From RYN-111 sp046723735 (GTDB lineage Bacteria; Actinomycetota; Actinomycetes; Mycobacteriales; SCTD01): a DNA stretch of 35,484 nucleotides. The position numbers were made by a program, and so were the translations under genes. This document shows, piece after piece, positions 14,860-22,433 of this stretch (position 1 is the first letter of the stretch; each line of letters opens with the position of its first letter). The notes under the pieces were generated by a model. It was not told the DNA's origin. It was given only the letters and a program-made list of their open reading frames with translations, and did not search any database. The stretch lies in assembly GCA_046723735.1 (NCBI GenBank), contig JBKOVB010000109.1, positions 1-35,484 of the forward strand, in the 5' to 3' direction.

Positions 14860-16068
14860 TCAGCTGGCGCCGGCCAGGGTGACCTTCACGGTCTTGGTGG
14901 AGCCGCCCCGGCTGATCGTGAGCGTCACGCTGTCGCCCGCGCCGTGCGAACGGATCGCCACGATGAGGCTGTCGGCGTCGGTCACCCGACGATCGTCGAC
15001 CTTGGTGACGACGTCGCCGACCTTCAGGCCCGCCCGGTCCGCCGGGCCGCCGGCGGACACGTCGCGGATCTGGGCGCCCAGCCCGGGCGCGCCGTCGGTG
15101 CCCGAAGGGGCGTCGCCGACGGAGACCCCGATCTGCGCGTGCGTGGCCTTGCCGGTGCGGATGATCTGGTCCGCGATCTTGATGGCCGTCTCGCTCGGGA
15201 TGGCAAAGCCCACGCCGATGTTGCCGCTCGTCCCGCCCGCGGTCGCGATCGCGCTGTTGATGCCCACGACCCTCCCGGCCAAGTCGACGAGCGCGCCACC
15301 GGAGTTGCCCGGGTTGATCGCGGCGTCGGTCTGGACCGCGTCGATGACCGACTGCGAGCTGCCCGTGTTGTCGCCGGTGCGCACCGGGCGGTGCAGCGTC
15401 GAGACGATGCCCTCGGTCACGGTGTTCGAGAGGCCAAGCGGCGCGCCGACGGCGAGGACCGCCTGGCCGACCTTGAGGTCCTCGGACTGCGCGAAGGTCG
15501 CCGGCTTGAGCCCGTTCACACCGTCCACCTTGATCACGGCGAGGTCCGACGTCGGGTCGGTGCCCACGATCTTGGCCGGCACCGTGCGCCCGTCGGCGAG
15601 CGTCACGTGCACCGAGCCGCCGTCGACGGCGACGTCGACCACGTGGTTGTTGGTGAGGATGTAGCCCTCGGAGCGGATGATCACGCCGGAGCCGGTGCCG
15701 GACTGGGCCTGGCCGAACGCGCTGCCCTGGCCCGAGACCTCGATGGTCACGACGCTCGGGGAGATGACCGCGGCGGCCGACTCCGGGGTGCCCTTGACGA
15801 TCGAGCCGACGGAGCGGGTGTCGAGCGCTGTCGTGCCCGACACGACCGTGCCCTCGTCGCCCAGCAGGTGCGCGACGCCGCCTCCTGCAGCCCCACCGAC
15901 CACCAGCGCGGCCGCCAGCATGGCCGCGGTGGCGGCGCGACGGGCGCCGCGGGGGGCGCCCGGCGGCGGGGGCGGAGTCACGGGCGGGGGCTCGGGCGGC
16001 AGCACGGCGGTGGTCCCGGGCTGCGACCACCAGGGGGTCTCGGGCATCTGCGCGTCGTTCTCGGTCAT
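14860..16068 (-). CDS. HtrA/DegP-like membrane-anchored serine protease with PDZ domain
   Basis: A 402-residue envelope protease. A Pro-rich cytoplasmic tail (residues 1-42) is followed by one transmembrane helix (~45-66) and a trypsin-like domain with a complete triad: His142 in TNNHVVD, Asp175 in TSDLAVI and Ser256 in NPGNSGGAL. A PDZ domain fills ~310-398. It would degrade or refold damaged exported proteins. ATG at 16068 has GGAAGG upstream. In the divergent upstream region two TCTCA direct repeats occur 21 bp apart (16104-16108 and 16125-16129), which might bind a response regulator, as described for htrA-type genes in actinobacteria; this is weak. Confidence 0.93.
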   Translation of the reverse strand: MTENDAQMPETPWWSQPGTTAVLPPEPPPVTPPPPPGAPRGARRAATAAMLAAALVVGGAAGGGVAHLLGDEGTVVSGTTALDTRSVGSIVKGTPESAAAVISPSVVTIEVSGQGSAFGQAQSGTGSGVIIRSEGYILTNNHVVDVAVDGGSVHVTLADGRTVPAKIVGTDPTSDLAVIKVDGVNGLKPATFAQSEDLKVGQAVLAVGAPLGLSNTVTEGIVSTLHRPVRTGDNTGSSQSVIDAVQTDAAINPGNSGGALVDLAGRVVGINSAIATAGGTSGNIGVGFAIPSETAIKIADQIIRTGKATHAQIGVSVGDAPSGTDGAPGLGAQIRDVSAGGPADRAGLKVGDVVTKVDDRRVTDADSLIVAIRSHGAGDSVTLTISRGGSTKTVKVTLAGAS

Positions 16069-16206
16069 GCCTTCCAGTCTGGGCTCCTTCCTGGGAGATG
16101 ACTGTGAGACACGTCCCACCTGGCTGAGAAGCAGCGCTCGCTAGATTGGTGGGGGTCTGCGAGGCCCGGGCGAGGGTCCGAGAAGGCGCCTGGGAGGTCA
16201 GCCACC

Positions 16207-17403
16207 ATGCGAGCGCTCCTGCTCGAGAACATCCACGACGACGCAGCCTTCGTGCTGCGCGACGCCGGCTTCGAGGTCGAGCGCGTGGACCGCGCGCTCA
16301 CCGACGACGAGCTGGTCAAGGCGCTGCCGGGCGTGCACGTGCTCGGCCTGCGCTCCAACACCACTCTCACGCGGCGCGGGCTCGACGCGGCCGACAGCCT
16401 GCTCGCGGTCGGAGCTTTCTGCATCGGCACCAACCAGATCGACCTAGCGGCCACCCTCGACCGGGGCGTGGCGGTCTTCAACGCGCCGTTCTCCAACACG
16501 CGCAGCGTGGTCGAGCTGGCCCTGTCCGAGATCATCGCGCTCACCCGGCGGCTGACCGACAAGAACGCCGACATGCACGCGGGGCGCTGGGACAAGTCCG
16601 CGGTCGGCAGCCACGAGGTGCGCGGCCGTCGGCTCGGGATCGTCGGCTACGGCAACATCGGCAGCCAGCTGTCCGTGCTCGCCGAGGCGCTCGGCATGCG
16701 GGTGCTCTTCTTCGACACCGCCGATCGGCTGGCGCTGGGCAACGCCCGGCGGTGCGGGACCCTCGACGAGCTGCTCGCCGAGGCCGACGTCGTCTCGCTG
16801 CACGTCGACGGCCGGGCGTCCAACAGCGACCTCTTCGGCGAGCAGCAGTTCGCACGGATGCGGCCGGGCTCGATCTTCCTCAACCTGTCCCGAGGGTTCG
16901 TCGTCGATCACGAGGCGTTGCGCGAGCACATCCTGTCGGGTCACATCGCCGGGGCGGCCGTGGACGTGTTCCCGGTCGAGCCGAAGGGGAAGGGCGAGGA
17001 GTTCGTGTCGGTCCTGCGCGGCCTCCCGAACGTCATCCTCACCCCGCACGTGGGCGGCTCCACCGAGGAGGCGCAACAGGACATCGGCAACTTCGTGGCC
17101 GGCAAGCTCCGCGACTACGTCGTCGACGGCGGCACGGCCCTGTCGGTGAACCTCCCTCCCGTGAACCTGCCGCGCGAGCCCGGCCGGAGCCGACTGCTGC
17201 TCCTCCACGTCAACACCCCGGGCGTGCTCGCGACCGTCAACGGCCTGCTCGCCGACCACGACGTCAACATCGAGGGGCAGCTGCTGTCCACGAAAGGCAG
17301 CCACGGGTACGTCGTCACCGACCTGGCAGAGCCGCCGACGCCCGACGTGCTGGAGGCGCTCGAGGGGCTGCCGGTGACCGTCCGGCTGCGGGTGCTCTCG
17401 TGA
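16207..17403 (+). CDS. serA: D-3-phosphoglycerate dehydrogenase SerA
   Basis: A 398-residue enzyme of the short E. coli-like type (no intervening domain) that oxidises 3-phosphoglycerate as the first step of serine synthesis. Visible features are the Rossmann motif GIVGYGNIGSQ (~145), the catalytic Arg229 (NLSRG), Glu258 (VEPKG) and His281 (TPHVGGST), and a C-terminal ACT domain (~325-398) that normally binds L-serine for feedback inhibition. Enzymes of this type can also reduce 2-oxoglutarate to D-2-hydroxyglutarate. The stop overlaps the start of a D2HGDH-like gene. ATG has GGGAGG upstream. The gene is divergent from the protease gene. Confidence 0.94.
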   Translation: MRALLLENIHDDAAFVLRDAGFEVERVDRALTDDELVKALPGVHVLGLRSNTTLTRRGLDAADSLLAVGAFCIGTNQIDLAATLDRGVAVFNAPFSNTRSVVELALSEIIALTRRLTDKNADMHAGRWDKSAVGSHEVRGRRLGIVGYGNIGSQLSVLAEALGMRVLFFDTADRLALGNARRCGTLDELLAEADVVSLHVDGRASNSDLFGEQQFARMRPGSIFLNLSRGFVVDHEALREHILSGHIAGAAVDVFPVEPKGKGEEFVSVLRGLPNVILTPHVGGSTEEAQQDIGNFVAGKLRDYVVDGGTALSVNLPPVNLPREPGRSRLLLLHVNTPGVLATVNGLLADHDVNIEGQLLSTKGSHGYVVTDLAEPPTPDVLEALEGLPVTVRLRVLS

Positions 17404-18755
17404 TCGAGTCGCTGCAGGCGATCGTCGGCACGGACCACGTCCTCACCGACCCCGACCTGCGCCGGTCCTACGAGCACGACTGGACCGGCCGGTTCAGCGG
17501 CACGGCGCTGTGCGTCGTCCGCCCCGGTACGACGGACGAGGTCGCCCAGGTCCTGCGGGCCTGCACGGCGGCGGGCCAGAAGGTCGTTGTGCAGGGCGGC
17601 AACACCGGCTTGGTCGGAGGCGGCATCCCGGCCGGCGGCGAGGTGCTGCTGAGCCTCACCCGGCTGACCAGCCTCGGGGAGGTCGACGTCGCCGCCGCCC
17701 AGGTCACCGTCGGCGCCGGTGTCACGCTGAGCACGTTGCAGGCCCACGCCCGCGCCCACGACCTGGAGTTCGGCGTCGACCTGGCGGCGCGCGACTCTGC
17801 CACCGTCGGCGGTCTGGTGGCCACCAATGCGGGCGGCATCCGTGTGCTCCGCTACGGCTCGATGCGCGCCCAGGTAGTGGGGCTGGAGGCGGTGCTGGCG
17901 GACGGTTCCGTCATCAGCCGGCTGGCGGGGCTGGCCAAGGACGGCACCGGCTACGACCTCATGGGCCTGCTCGCCGGTTCCGAGGGCACCCTCGCCGTCG
18001 TCACCAAGGTGCGGGTCCGGCTGTGGCCGCGGCTGACCGCGCGGGCGGTGGCGCTCCTGGCGATGGCCTCCACACGGGCCGCGGTCGCGCTGCTGCCCGG
18101 GCTGCGTGCCGCGCTGCCGTCCCTGTCCGCCGCCGAGCTGTTCTACGGCGACGGGCTGGCCCTCGTGCGCAAGCACGGTGGCCTGCCCGCGCCCTTCCCG
18201 ACCGACCACCCGGCGTACCTGCTGCTGGAGTGCGCCGACCGCACCGACCCGGTGGAGCAGCTCGCTGCAGCCGTCGAGGAGGCCGAGGGCCTCGTGGACG
18301 CGACGGTGGCGACGGACGCGGCGGGGCAGCGGGCGCTGTGGGCTTACCGCGAGGGCCACACCGAGTCGATCAACGCCGAGGGGGTGCCGGTCAAGCTCGA
18401 CGTGAGCGTCCCGACCGGCCGGCTGCCGGAGCTGGCCGACGCGCTCGAGGCCACCATCAAGGGCGTCTGCCCCGCGGCGCGACCGATCGTCTTCGGGCAC
18501 GTCAACGAGGGGAACCTGCACGTCAACGTGCTCGACACCGGCGACCTCGCGGAGGAGGTCAGCGACGCGGTGCTGAAGCTGGTGGCGAGCCTGGACGGCT
18601 CGATCAGCTCCGAGCACGGTGTCGGCCGGGCCAAGGTGCCGTGGTTGTCGTTGTCGCGCTCGGTGACGGAGATCGCGGCGATGCGGGCGGTGAAGCACGC
18701 CCTCGACCCCACGGGCACGCTCGCCCCCGGTGTGCTTCTGCCTGAGATCCTTTAG
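17400..18755 (+). CDS. FAD-linked oxidase, probable D-2-hydroxyglutarate dehydrogenase
   Basis: A 451-residue flavoprotein of the GlcD/D2HGDH family. The FAD-binding (PCMH) domain covers ~35-215, with VVQGGNTGLVGGG and the DSATVGGLVATNAGG motif. The C-terminal FAD-oxidase domain has the metal-binding pattern GHVNEGNLHVN (His367 and His374, H-x6-H) and SEHGVG (Glu405). D-lactate and glycolate oxidases share this scaffold, so substrate is not settled by motifs alone. The GTG start overlaps the serA stop by 4 bases (17400-17403). Since SerA can make D-2-hydroxyglutarate, a D2HGDH is the best reading: it would regenerate 2-oxoglutarate and help pull serine synthesis forward. Confidence 0.85.
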   Translation: MIESLQAIVGTDHVLTDPDLRRSYEHDWTGRFSGTALCVVRPGTTDEVAQVLRACTAAGQKVVVQGGNTGLVGGGIPAGGEVLLSLTRLTSLGEVDVAAAQVTVGAGVTLSTLQAHARAHDLEFGVDLAARDSATVGGLVATNAGGIRVLRYGSMRAQVVGLEAVLADGSVISRLAGLAKDGTGYDLMGLLAGSEGTLAVVTKVRVRLWPRLTARAVALLAMASTRAAVALLPGLRAALPSLSAAELFYGDGLALVRKHGGLPAPFPTDHPAYLLLECADRTDPVEQLAAAVEEAEGLVDATVATDAAGQRALWAYREGHTESINAEGVPVKLDVSVPTGRLPELADALEATIKGVCPAARPIVFGHVNEGNLHVNVLDTGDLAEEVSDAVLKLVASLDGSISSEHGVGRAKVPWLSLSRSVTEIAAMRAVKHALDPTGTLAPGVLLPEIL

Positions 18756-18883
18756 ACGTCGGCGTCCTGGTCCAGCCCCTCCGAGGACCGGAGCTGGTAG
18801 GGCGCCGAGGTGACCATCACGCCGGGCTTGTACAGCAACCGCCCCTTCAGCTGCGCCGCAAGCTCGAGCCCGACCCGGCCCAC
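18752..18883 (-). CDS. Possible short ORF or gene fragment of unknown function
   Basis: A minus-strand frame of 43 codons (GTG at 18883; longer versions possible upstream) ends at 18752, overlapping the stop of the FAD-oxidase gene. The last 31 codons all end in G or C, which is strong coding-like bias for this genome, whereas the plus-strand frames there do not show it. The C-terminal part reads LLYKPGVMVTSAPYQL. No family was recognised. Its 5' half is antisense to a response-regulator relic. It could be a tiny gene or another relic; weakly supported. Confidence 0.3.
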   Translation of the reverse strand: MGRVGLELAAQLKGRLLYKPGVMVTSAPYQLRSSEGLDQDADV

Positions 18884-18934
18884 CCGGCGCAGCTGATCAC
18901 GGAGCCGGGAATGGGCTACCGCTTCGAGCCCTGA
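18848..18934 (+). pseudogene. Relic of a KdpE/OmpR-family response regulator (C-terminal tail only)
   Basis: The plus-strand frame from 18848 to the TGA at 18932-18934 encodes LRRKLEPDPAHP followed by QLITEPGMGYRFEP and stop. This is the characteristic end of the winged-helix DNA-binding domain of KdpE-type regulators (LRRKLE-x-DP...LITEPGxGYRF). Upstream the frame has no similarity to the rest of such a protein and no start, so about 200 N-terminal residues are gone. No kdp genes are in the window. Codon use is still high in GC3, so decay by deletion rather than long drift is likely. Confidence 0.72.
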
Positions 18935-18941
18935 CCTCAGG

Positions 18942-18947
18942 CATGCT
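18942..18947 (+). promoter_or_regulatory. Possible -10 element of the M50 protease gene
   Basis: CATGCT ends 6 bases before the GTG at 18954, a leaderless-type spacing repeated elsewhere in the window. GGTGAG lies between them but is too close to act as a Shine-Dalgarno site. Confidence 0.35.
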
Positions 18948-18953
18948 GGTGAG

Positions 18954-19760
18954 GTGACGGACCACCCGCCCCCGCCGTACGACACCGAGCGCTACGGCGA
19001 GCCCACCCGGCCTCAGCCGAACGCGTTGAAGCGGCTTCTCGGGCCGTTGATCGCCGCGGTGATCGCGCTCGCGAAGTGGGGCGCGGTCCTGGTCAAGCTC
19101 AAGTTCTTCACCGTCGCCTTCTCGGCGCTGGCGTCGATCTGGGCCTACGCCTGGCTGTTCGGCTGGAAGTTCGCCGTGGGTTTCGTGCTGCTCATCGCCG
19201 TCCACGAGATCGGGCACGTCGTGGTGCTGCGCGCCCGGGGGATCGACGCCGGGCTCCCGGTGTTCCTGCCGTTCCTGGGTGCCTTCGTGTCCATGAAGGA
19301 GATGCCCAAGACCGCGTACGACGAGGCGCTGTCGGGCATCGCCGGCCCGGTGTTCGGGGCCGCGGCCTCTTTCGCCGTGCTGGGCGCCGGCATCGCCCTC
19401 GACAGCGACCTGCTGCGCGTCCTGGCCTACACCGGCTTCTTCCTCAACCTGTTCAACCTGCTGCCCGTGCTGCCGCTCGACGGCGGCCGCACCGCCGCCG
19501 CGCTGTCTCCGAAGCTGTGGGTGGCCGGGCTGCTGGGCCTGCTCGCCTACACCCTCTGGCGCCCGCACGTGATCGTGCTCGTGATCCTGGCGCTCGGCGG
19601 CTACGAGCTCTACAACCGCTGGCGCAACCGTGACACGGAGGCGTCCCGCCTGTACCACACGTTGACCGCCGACCAGCGGTTGCGGGTCGGTGTCGGCTAT
19701 GCCGGGCTCGTCCTGGTCCTGCTCTGGGCGATGCACGCCTTTCCGCTCCCGCCGCGCTGA
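18954..19760 (+). CDS. M50-family (site-2-type) membrane metalloprotease
   Basis: A 268-residue polytopic membrane protein. HEIGH (His84, Glu85, His88) in the second or third helix and the distal LLPVLPLDGGR (Asp176) are the zinc-binding motifs of site-2 proteases, which cut within transmembrane segments. About six membrane helices are seen; no PDZ or CBS domain, so this is a minimal form. The N-terminus is a short Pro-rich cytoplasmic tail. Substrates are unknown; anti-sigma factors are a common target in the family. The msrA gene follows 36 bp downstream, possibly in the same transcript. Confidence 0.9.
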   Translation: MTDHPPPPYDTERYGEPTRPQPNALKRLLGPLIAAVIALAKWGAVLVKLKFFTVAFSALASIWAYAWLFGWKFAVGFVLLIAVHEIGHVVVLRARGIDAGLPVFLPFLGAFVSMKEMPKTAYDEALSGIAGPVFGAAASFAVLGAGIALDSDLLRVLAYTGFFLNLFNLLPVLPLDGGRTAAALSPKLWVAGLLGLLAYTLWRPHVIVLVILALGGYELYNRWRNRDTEASRLYHTLTADQRLRVGVGYAGLVLVLLWAMHAFPLPPR

Positions 19761-19796
19761 GGGAAGGTCCGCGCGCCCCACGTGGTTGGGCAGGGC

Positions 19797-20447
19797 ATGT
19801 GGACCTTCCGCAAGAACCTGACGCTCCCTGCCCCCGGCGAGGCGCTCCCGGGCCGGACCGAGCCCGTCGGCGTGCCCGCCACGCACGCGGTGCTCGGCAC
19901 GCCGCTGACCGGCCCGTGGGCGCCTGGGCTCGAAATCGCCTACTTCGCGCTCGGCTGCTTCTGGGGCGGCGAGGAGCTGTACTGGCAGGTGCCGGGCGTT
20001 GTCTCGACCGCGGTCGGCTACCAGGGCGGCGTGACGCCCAACCCGTCGTACGACGAGGTCTGCACCGGCCGCACCGGCCACGCCGAGGCCGTGCAGGTGG
20101 TGTACGACCCGACCAAGGTCTCGTACGACGAGCTGCTCAAGGTCTTCTGGGAGCACCACGACCCGACGTCCGGCATGCGCCAGGGCAACGACATCGGCAC
20201 CCAGTACCGGTCGGCGATCTACACGACCACGGACGAGCAGCTTGCGACCGCCAAGACGTCCAGAGACGTGTACCAGCAGGTGCTCACGAAGGCGGCCCTC
20301 GACGAGATCACGACCGAGATCCTCCCGGCCGGCACCTTCTACTACGCCGAGCCGTCCCACCAGCAGTACCTGCACAAGAACCCGCACGGGTACCGCTGCC
20401 ACGCGAACACCGGCGTCGCCTACCCCGTTTGGGGCCCGCGCTCTTGA
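19797..20447 (+). CDS. msrA: Peptide methionine sulfoxide reductase MsrA
   Basis: A 216-residue enzyme that reduces methionine-S-sulfoxide in proteins. The catalytic Cys54 is in ALGCFWGGEE, followed by GYQGG and the GHAEAVQVVYDP block; EPSHQQYL and a resolving-type Cys201 in YRCHANTG lie near the C-terminus. The N-terminal ~45 residues (LPAPGEALPGR) are the extension common to actinobacterial MsrA. ATG at 19797 is chosen because this extension usually starts close to the EALPGR motif; an in-frame GTG at 19782 is possible. It lies on the same strand behind the M50 gene. Confidence 0.94.
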   Translation: MWTFRKNLTLPAPGEALPGRTEPVGVPATHAVLGTPLTGPWAPGLEIAYFALGCFWGGEELYWQVPGVVSTAVGYQGGVTPNPSYDEVCTGRTGHAEAVQVVYDPTKVSYDELLKVFWEHHDPTSGMRQGNDIGTQYRSAIYTTTDEQLATAKTSRDVYQQVLTKAALDEITTEILPAGTFYYAEPSHQQYLHKNPHGYRCHANTGVAYPVWGPRS

Positions 20448-20766
20448 GGGCGAGCCTCACTGGCCTGACCGCTTGCCTCGGCCTCGGCTGGGCGTTCCGG
20501 CTCGTGAAGGTTCGTGCGCGGGCGTAGGACCGAGCTACTCGTCGCCTACCCCGTCTGAGCAGGCACGACGTGTGTTCGGCCGGAGGACATGTGCAATTCC
20601 GCATACGCATATGCGATCGCACATGACGTCCTGTCGGTGACTTAGCGCCCGCGGCGGCCTCGGAGCCCAGAGACACAGGCGCGAGGAATGTCACCCTCGC
20701 CCATATCGACCGGAACGAGAACGTGTTCTAGGGTTTCTGCAACACGTTCTAGTCGAGGGAGTCCGC
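20448..20766. other. 319-bp non-coding stretch with palindrome cluster and KstR-like sites
   Basis: No gene was recognised between msrA and kstD. The middle part is unusually AT-rich for this genome and contains nested inverted repeats: CATGTGC (20588-20594) with GCACATG (20619-20625), inside them CGCATA (20600-20605) with TATGCG (20610-20615), and the 10-bp palindrome TGCGATCGCA (20612-20621). The last 50 bp hold the kstD promoter with two KstR-like operators. Confidence 0.6.
20717..20751 (+). promoter_or_regulatory. kstD promoter with two KstR-like operators
   Basis: The 14-mer at 20738-20751 fits TnnAACnnGTTnnA at every fixed base; that at 20717-20730 misses only the first. Their centres are 21 bp apart, two helical turns. 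A -10 hexamer TAGGGT (20729-20734) starts within the end of the first site, so the second covers the predicted transcription start near 20741. Both would block transcription when bound. Confidence 0.75.
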
Positions 20767-22416
20767 GTGTCCTGGGACGAGCAGTACGACTTCGTCGTCG
20801 TCGGCTCCGGCGGTGGCGGCATGATCGCCGCCCTCGCAGCGCACGACGCGGGGCTCTCGGCCGTCGTCCTGGAGAAGGGCGGCAAGTTCGGCGGGTCCAC
20901 GGCGCTGTCCGGCGGCGCCATCTGGATCCCGAACAACCCCACGCTCAAGCGCCTCGGCCACGACGACAGTCGCGAGTCGGTGCGCCGCTACCTCGAGCTG
21001 CTCACCGAGGGCAAGGTGCCCGGCGACCGTCTCGACGCCTACGTCGACCACGGGCCGAAGATGCTCGCGCTGCTCGACAGGTCCAGGTGGACGAGGTTCA
21101 CGTGGATGAAGGGCTACTCCGACTACCACGCCGAGCTCGAGGGCGGCCGGCCGCTGGGTCGCTCGATCGAGGCCAAGCCGTTCAACACCCGCAAGCTGCG
21201 GGACGACGAGAAGGGCCAGCTGCCCAACAGCATGAAGGGCCCGCTCGGGCTCTGGATCACGGGCCGTGAGTACAAGGACCTCACGATGGCCAAGCGCACC
21301 TGGGCCGGCCGTCGGCAGTCACTGATCGCCGCCTGGCGCGTTTCCTCGAACGTCGTCGCCCGCCGCCACATGTCCACCGGCGGCCGGGCGCTGGTCGCCA
21401 GGCTGCGCATGACGTTGAAGGACGCCGGCATCCCGGTCCTGCTGCGCCACGCCATGACCGAGCTGGTCGTCGAGGACGGCCGGGTCGTCGGCGTCGTGGT
21501 CCTGCGGAACAAGACGGAGACGGTGCGCATCGGCGCCCGCAAGGGCGTGCTGCTGGCGTGCGGCGGCTTCGACCACAACCAGCAGATGCGCGACCAGTAC
21601 CTCCCCGAGGGCGGCCGCGAGGACGTCAGCTCGGGCGCGCGCACCAACACCGGCGACGGCATCCGGCTGGGCATGGCGCTCGGCGCCGCCACCGACCTGA
21701 TGGACGAGGCATGGTGGATGCCCTCAGTCCGGCACCCGGCCGGCGCGGTCATCCCGCTGGTCAGCGAGCGGTGCATCCCGGGGTCCGTCGTCGTCAGTGG
21801 CGACGGCAAGCGCTTCACCAACGAGTCCAAGCCGTACGTGACCTTCGTCCACGACCAGCTGGCGGGCAAGCACGTCCCGGCGTGGTTCGTCATGGACGCC
21901 AAGGCCCGCGCTCGCTACCCGTTCGCGCAGGTGCCGCAGGGCGTGCCCTTCAGCAAGAAGTACTACGAGGCCGGGATCATCCACCGTGCCGACACCCTCG
22001 AGGCCCTGGCCGAGAGCATCGGCGTGCCCGCGGACACCCTGACGGAGACGGTGGGCCGTTTCAACGGCTTCGCCGTGAAGGGCATCGACGAGGAGTTCCA
22101 CCGCGGCGAGGCGGCGTACGACAAGTACTACGGCGACCCGACCCTCGCGAATCCCTGCCTCGACACGATCGACAAGGCGCCGTACTACGCGGTTCGCGTC
22201 GAGGTCGGCGACCTGGGCACCAAGGGCGGGCTCGTCACCGACGCTCGCGGCCGGGTACAGCGCGAGGACGGTTCGACGATCGAGGGCCTTTACGCCACCG
22301 GCAACGCGAGCGCCTCGGTGATGGGGCACGAGTACGCCGGCCCCGGCGCCACCATCGGCCCGTCGATGGTGTTCGGCTACCTCTCCGCTCGGCACGCTGC
22401 CGGCATCCAGGACTGA
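20767..22416 (+). CDS. kstD: 3-ketosteroid delta-1-dehydrogenase (KstD family)
   Basis: A 549-residue FAD enzyme. The N-terminal dinucleotide fold (FVVVGSGGGGMIAALAAHDAG) is followed by KGGKFGGSTALSGGAIWIP, both typical of ketosteroid dehydrogenases and related fumarate-reductase-like flavoproteins. Near the C-terminus GHEYAGPGATIGP contains the Tyr-x3-Gly pair (Tyr523, Gly527) that corresponds to the catalytic Tyr/Gly of Rhodococcus KstD1. It would insert the 1,2 double bond into 3-keto-4-ene steroids. Start GTG has GAGGGAG upstream. Two KstR-like operators in the promoter support a role in steroid breakdown. Related 3-keto-5alpha-steroid dehydrogenases cannot be excluded. Confidence 0.88.
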   Translation: MSWDEQYDFVVVGSGGGGMIAALAAHDAGLSAVVLEKGGKFGGSTALSGGAIWIPNNPTLKRLGHDDSRESVRRYLELLTEGKVPGDRLDAYVDHGPKMLALLDRSRWTRFTWMKGYSDYHAELEGGRPLGRSIEAKPFNTRKLRDDEKGQLPNSMKGPLGLWITGREYKDLTMAKRTWAGRRQSLIAAWRVSSNVVARRHMSTGGRALVARLRMTLKDAGIPVLLRHAMTELVVEDGRVVGVVVLRNKTETVRIGARKGVLLACGGFDHNQQMRDQYLPEGGREDVSSGARTNTGDGIRLGMALGAATDLMDEAWWMPSVRHPAGAVIPLVSERCIPGSVVVSGDGKRFTNESKPYVTFVHDQLAGKHVPAWFVMDAKARARYPFAQVPQGVPFSKKYYEAGIIHRADTLEALAESIGVPADTLTETVGRFNGFAVKGIDEEFHRGEAAYDKYYGDPTLANPCLDTIDKAPYYAVRVEVGDLGTKGGLVTDARGRVQREDGSTIEGLYATGNASASVMGHEYAGPGATIGPSMVFGYLSARHAAGIQD

Positions 22417-22421
22417 CCTGC

Positions 22422-22427
22422 CATCCT
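22422..22427 (+). promoter_or_regulatory. Possible -10 element before the membrane protein gene
   Basis: CATCCT ends 6 bases before the GTG at 22434, directly after the kstD stop. Read-through from kstD is equally possible. Confidence 0.3.
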
Positions 22428-22433
22428 GAGCGG

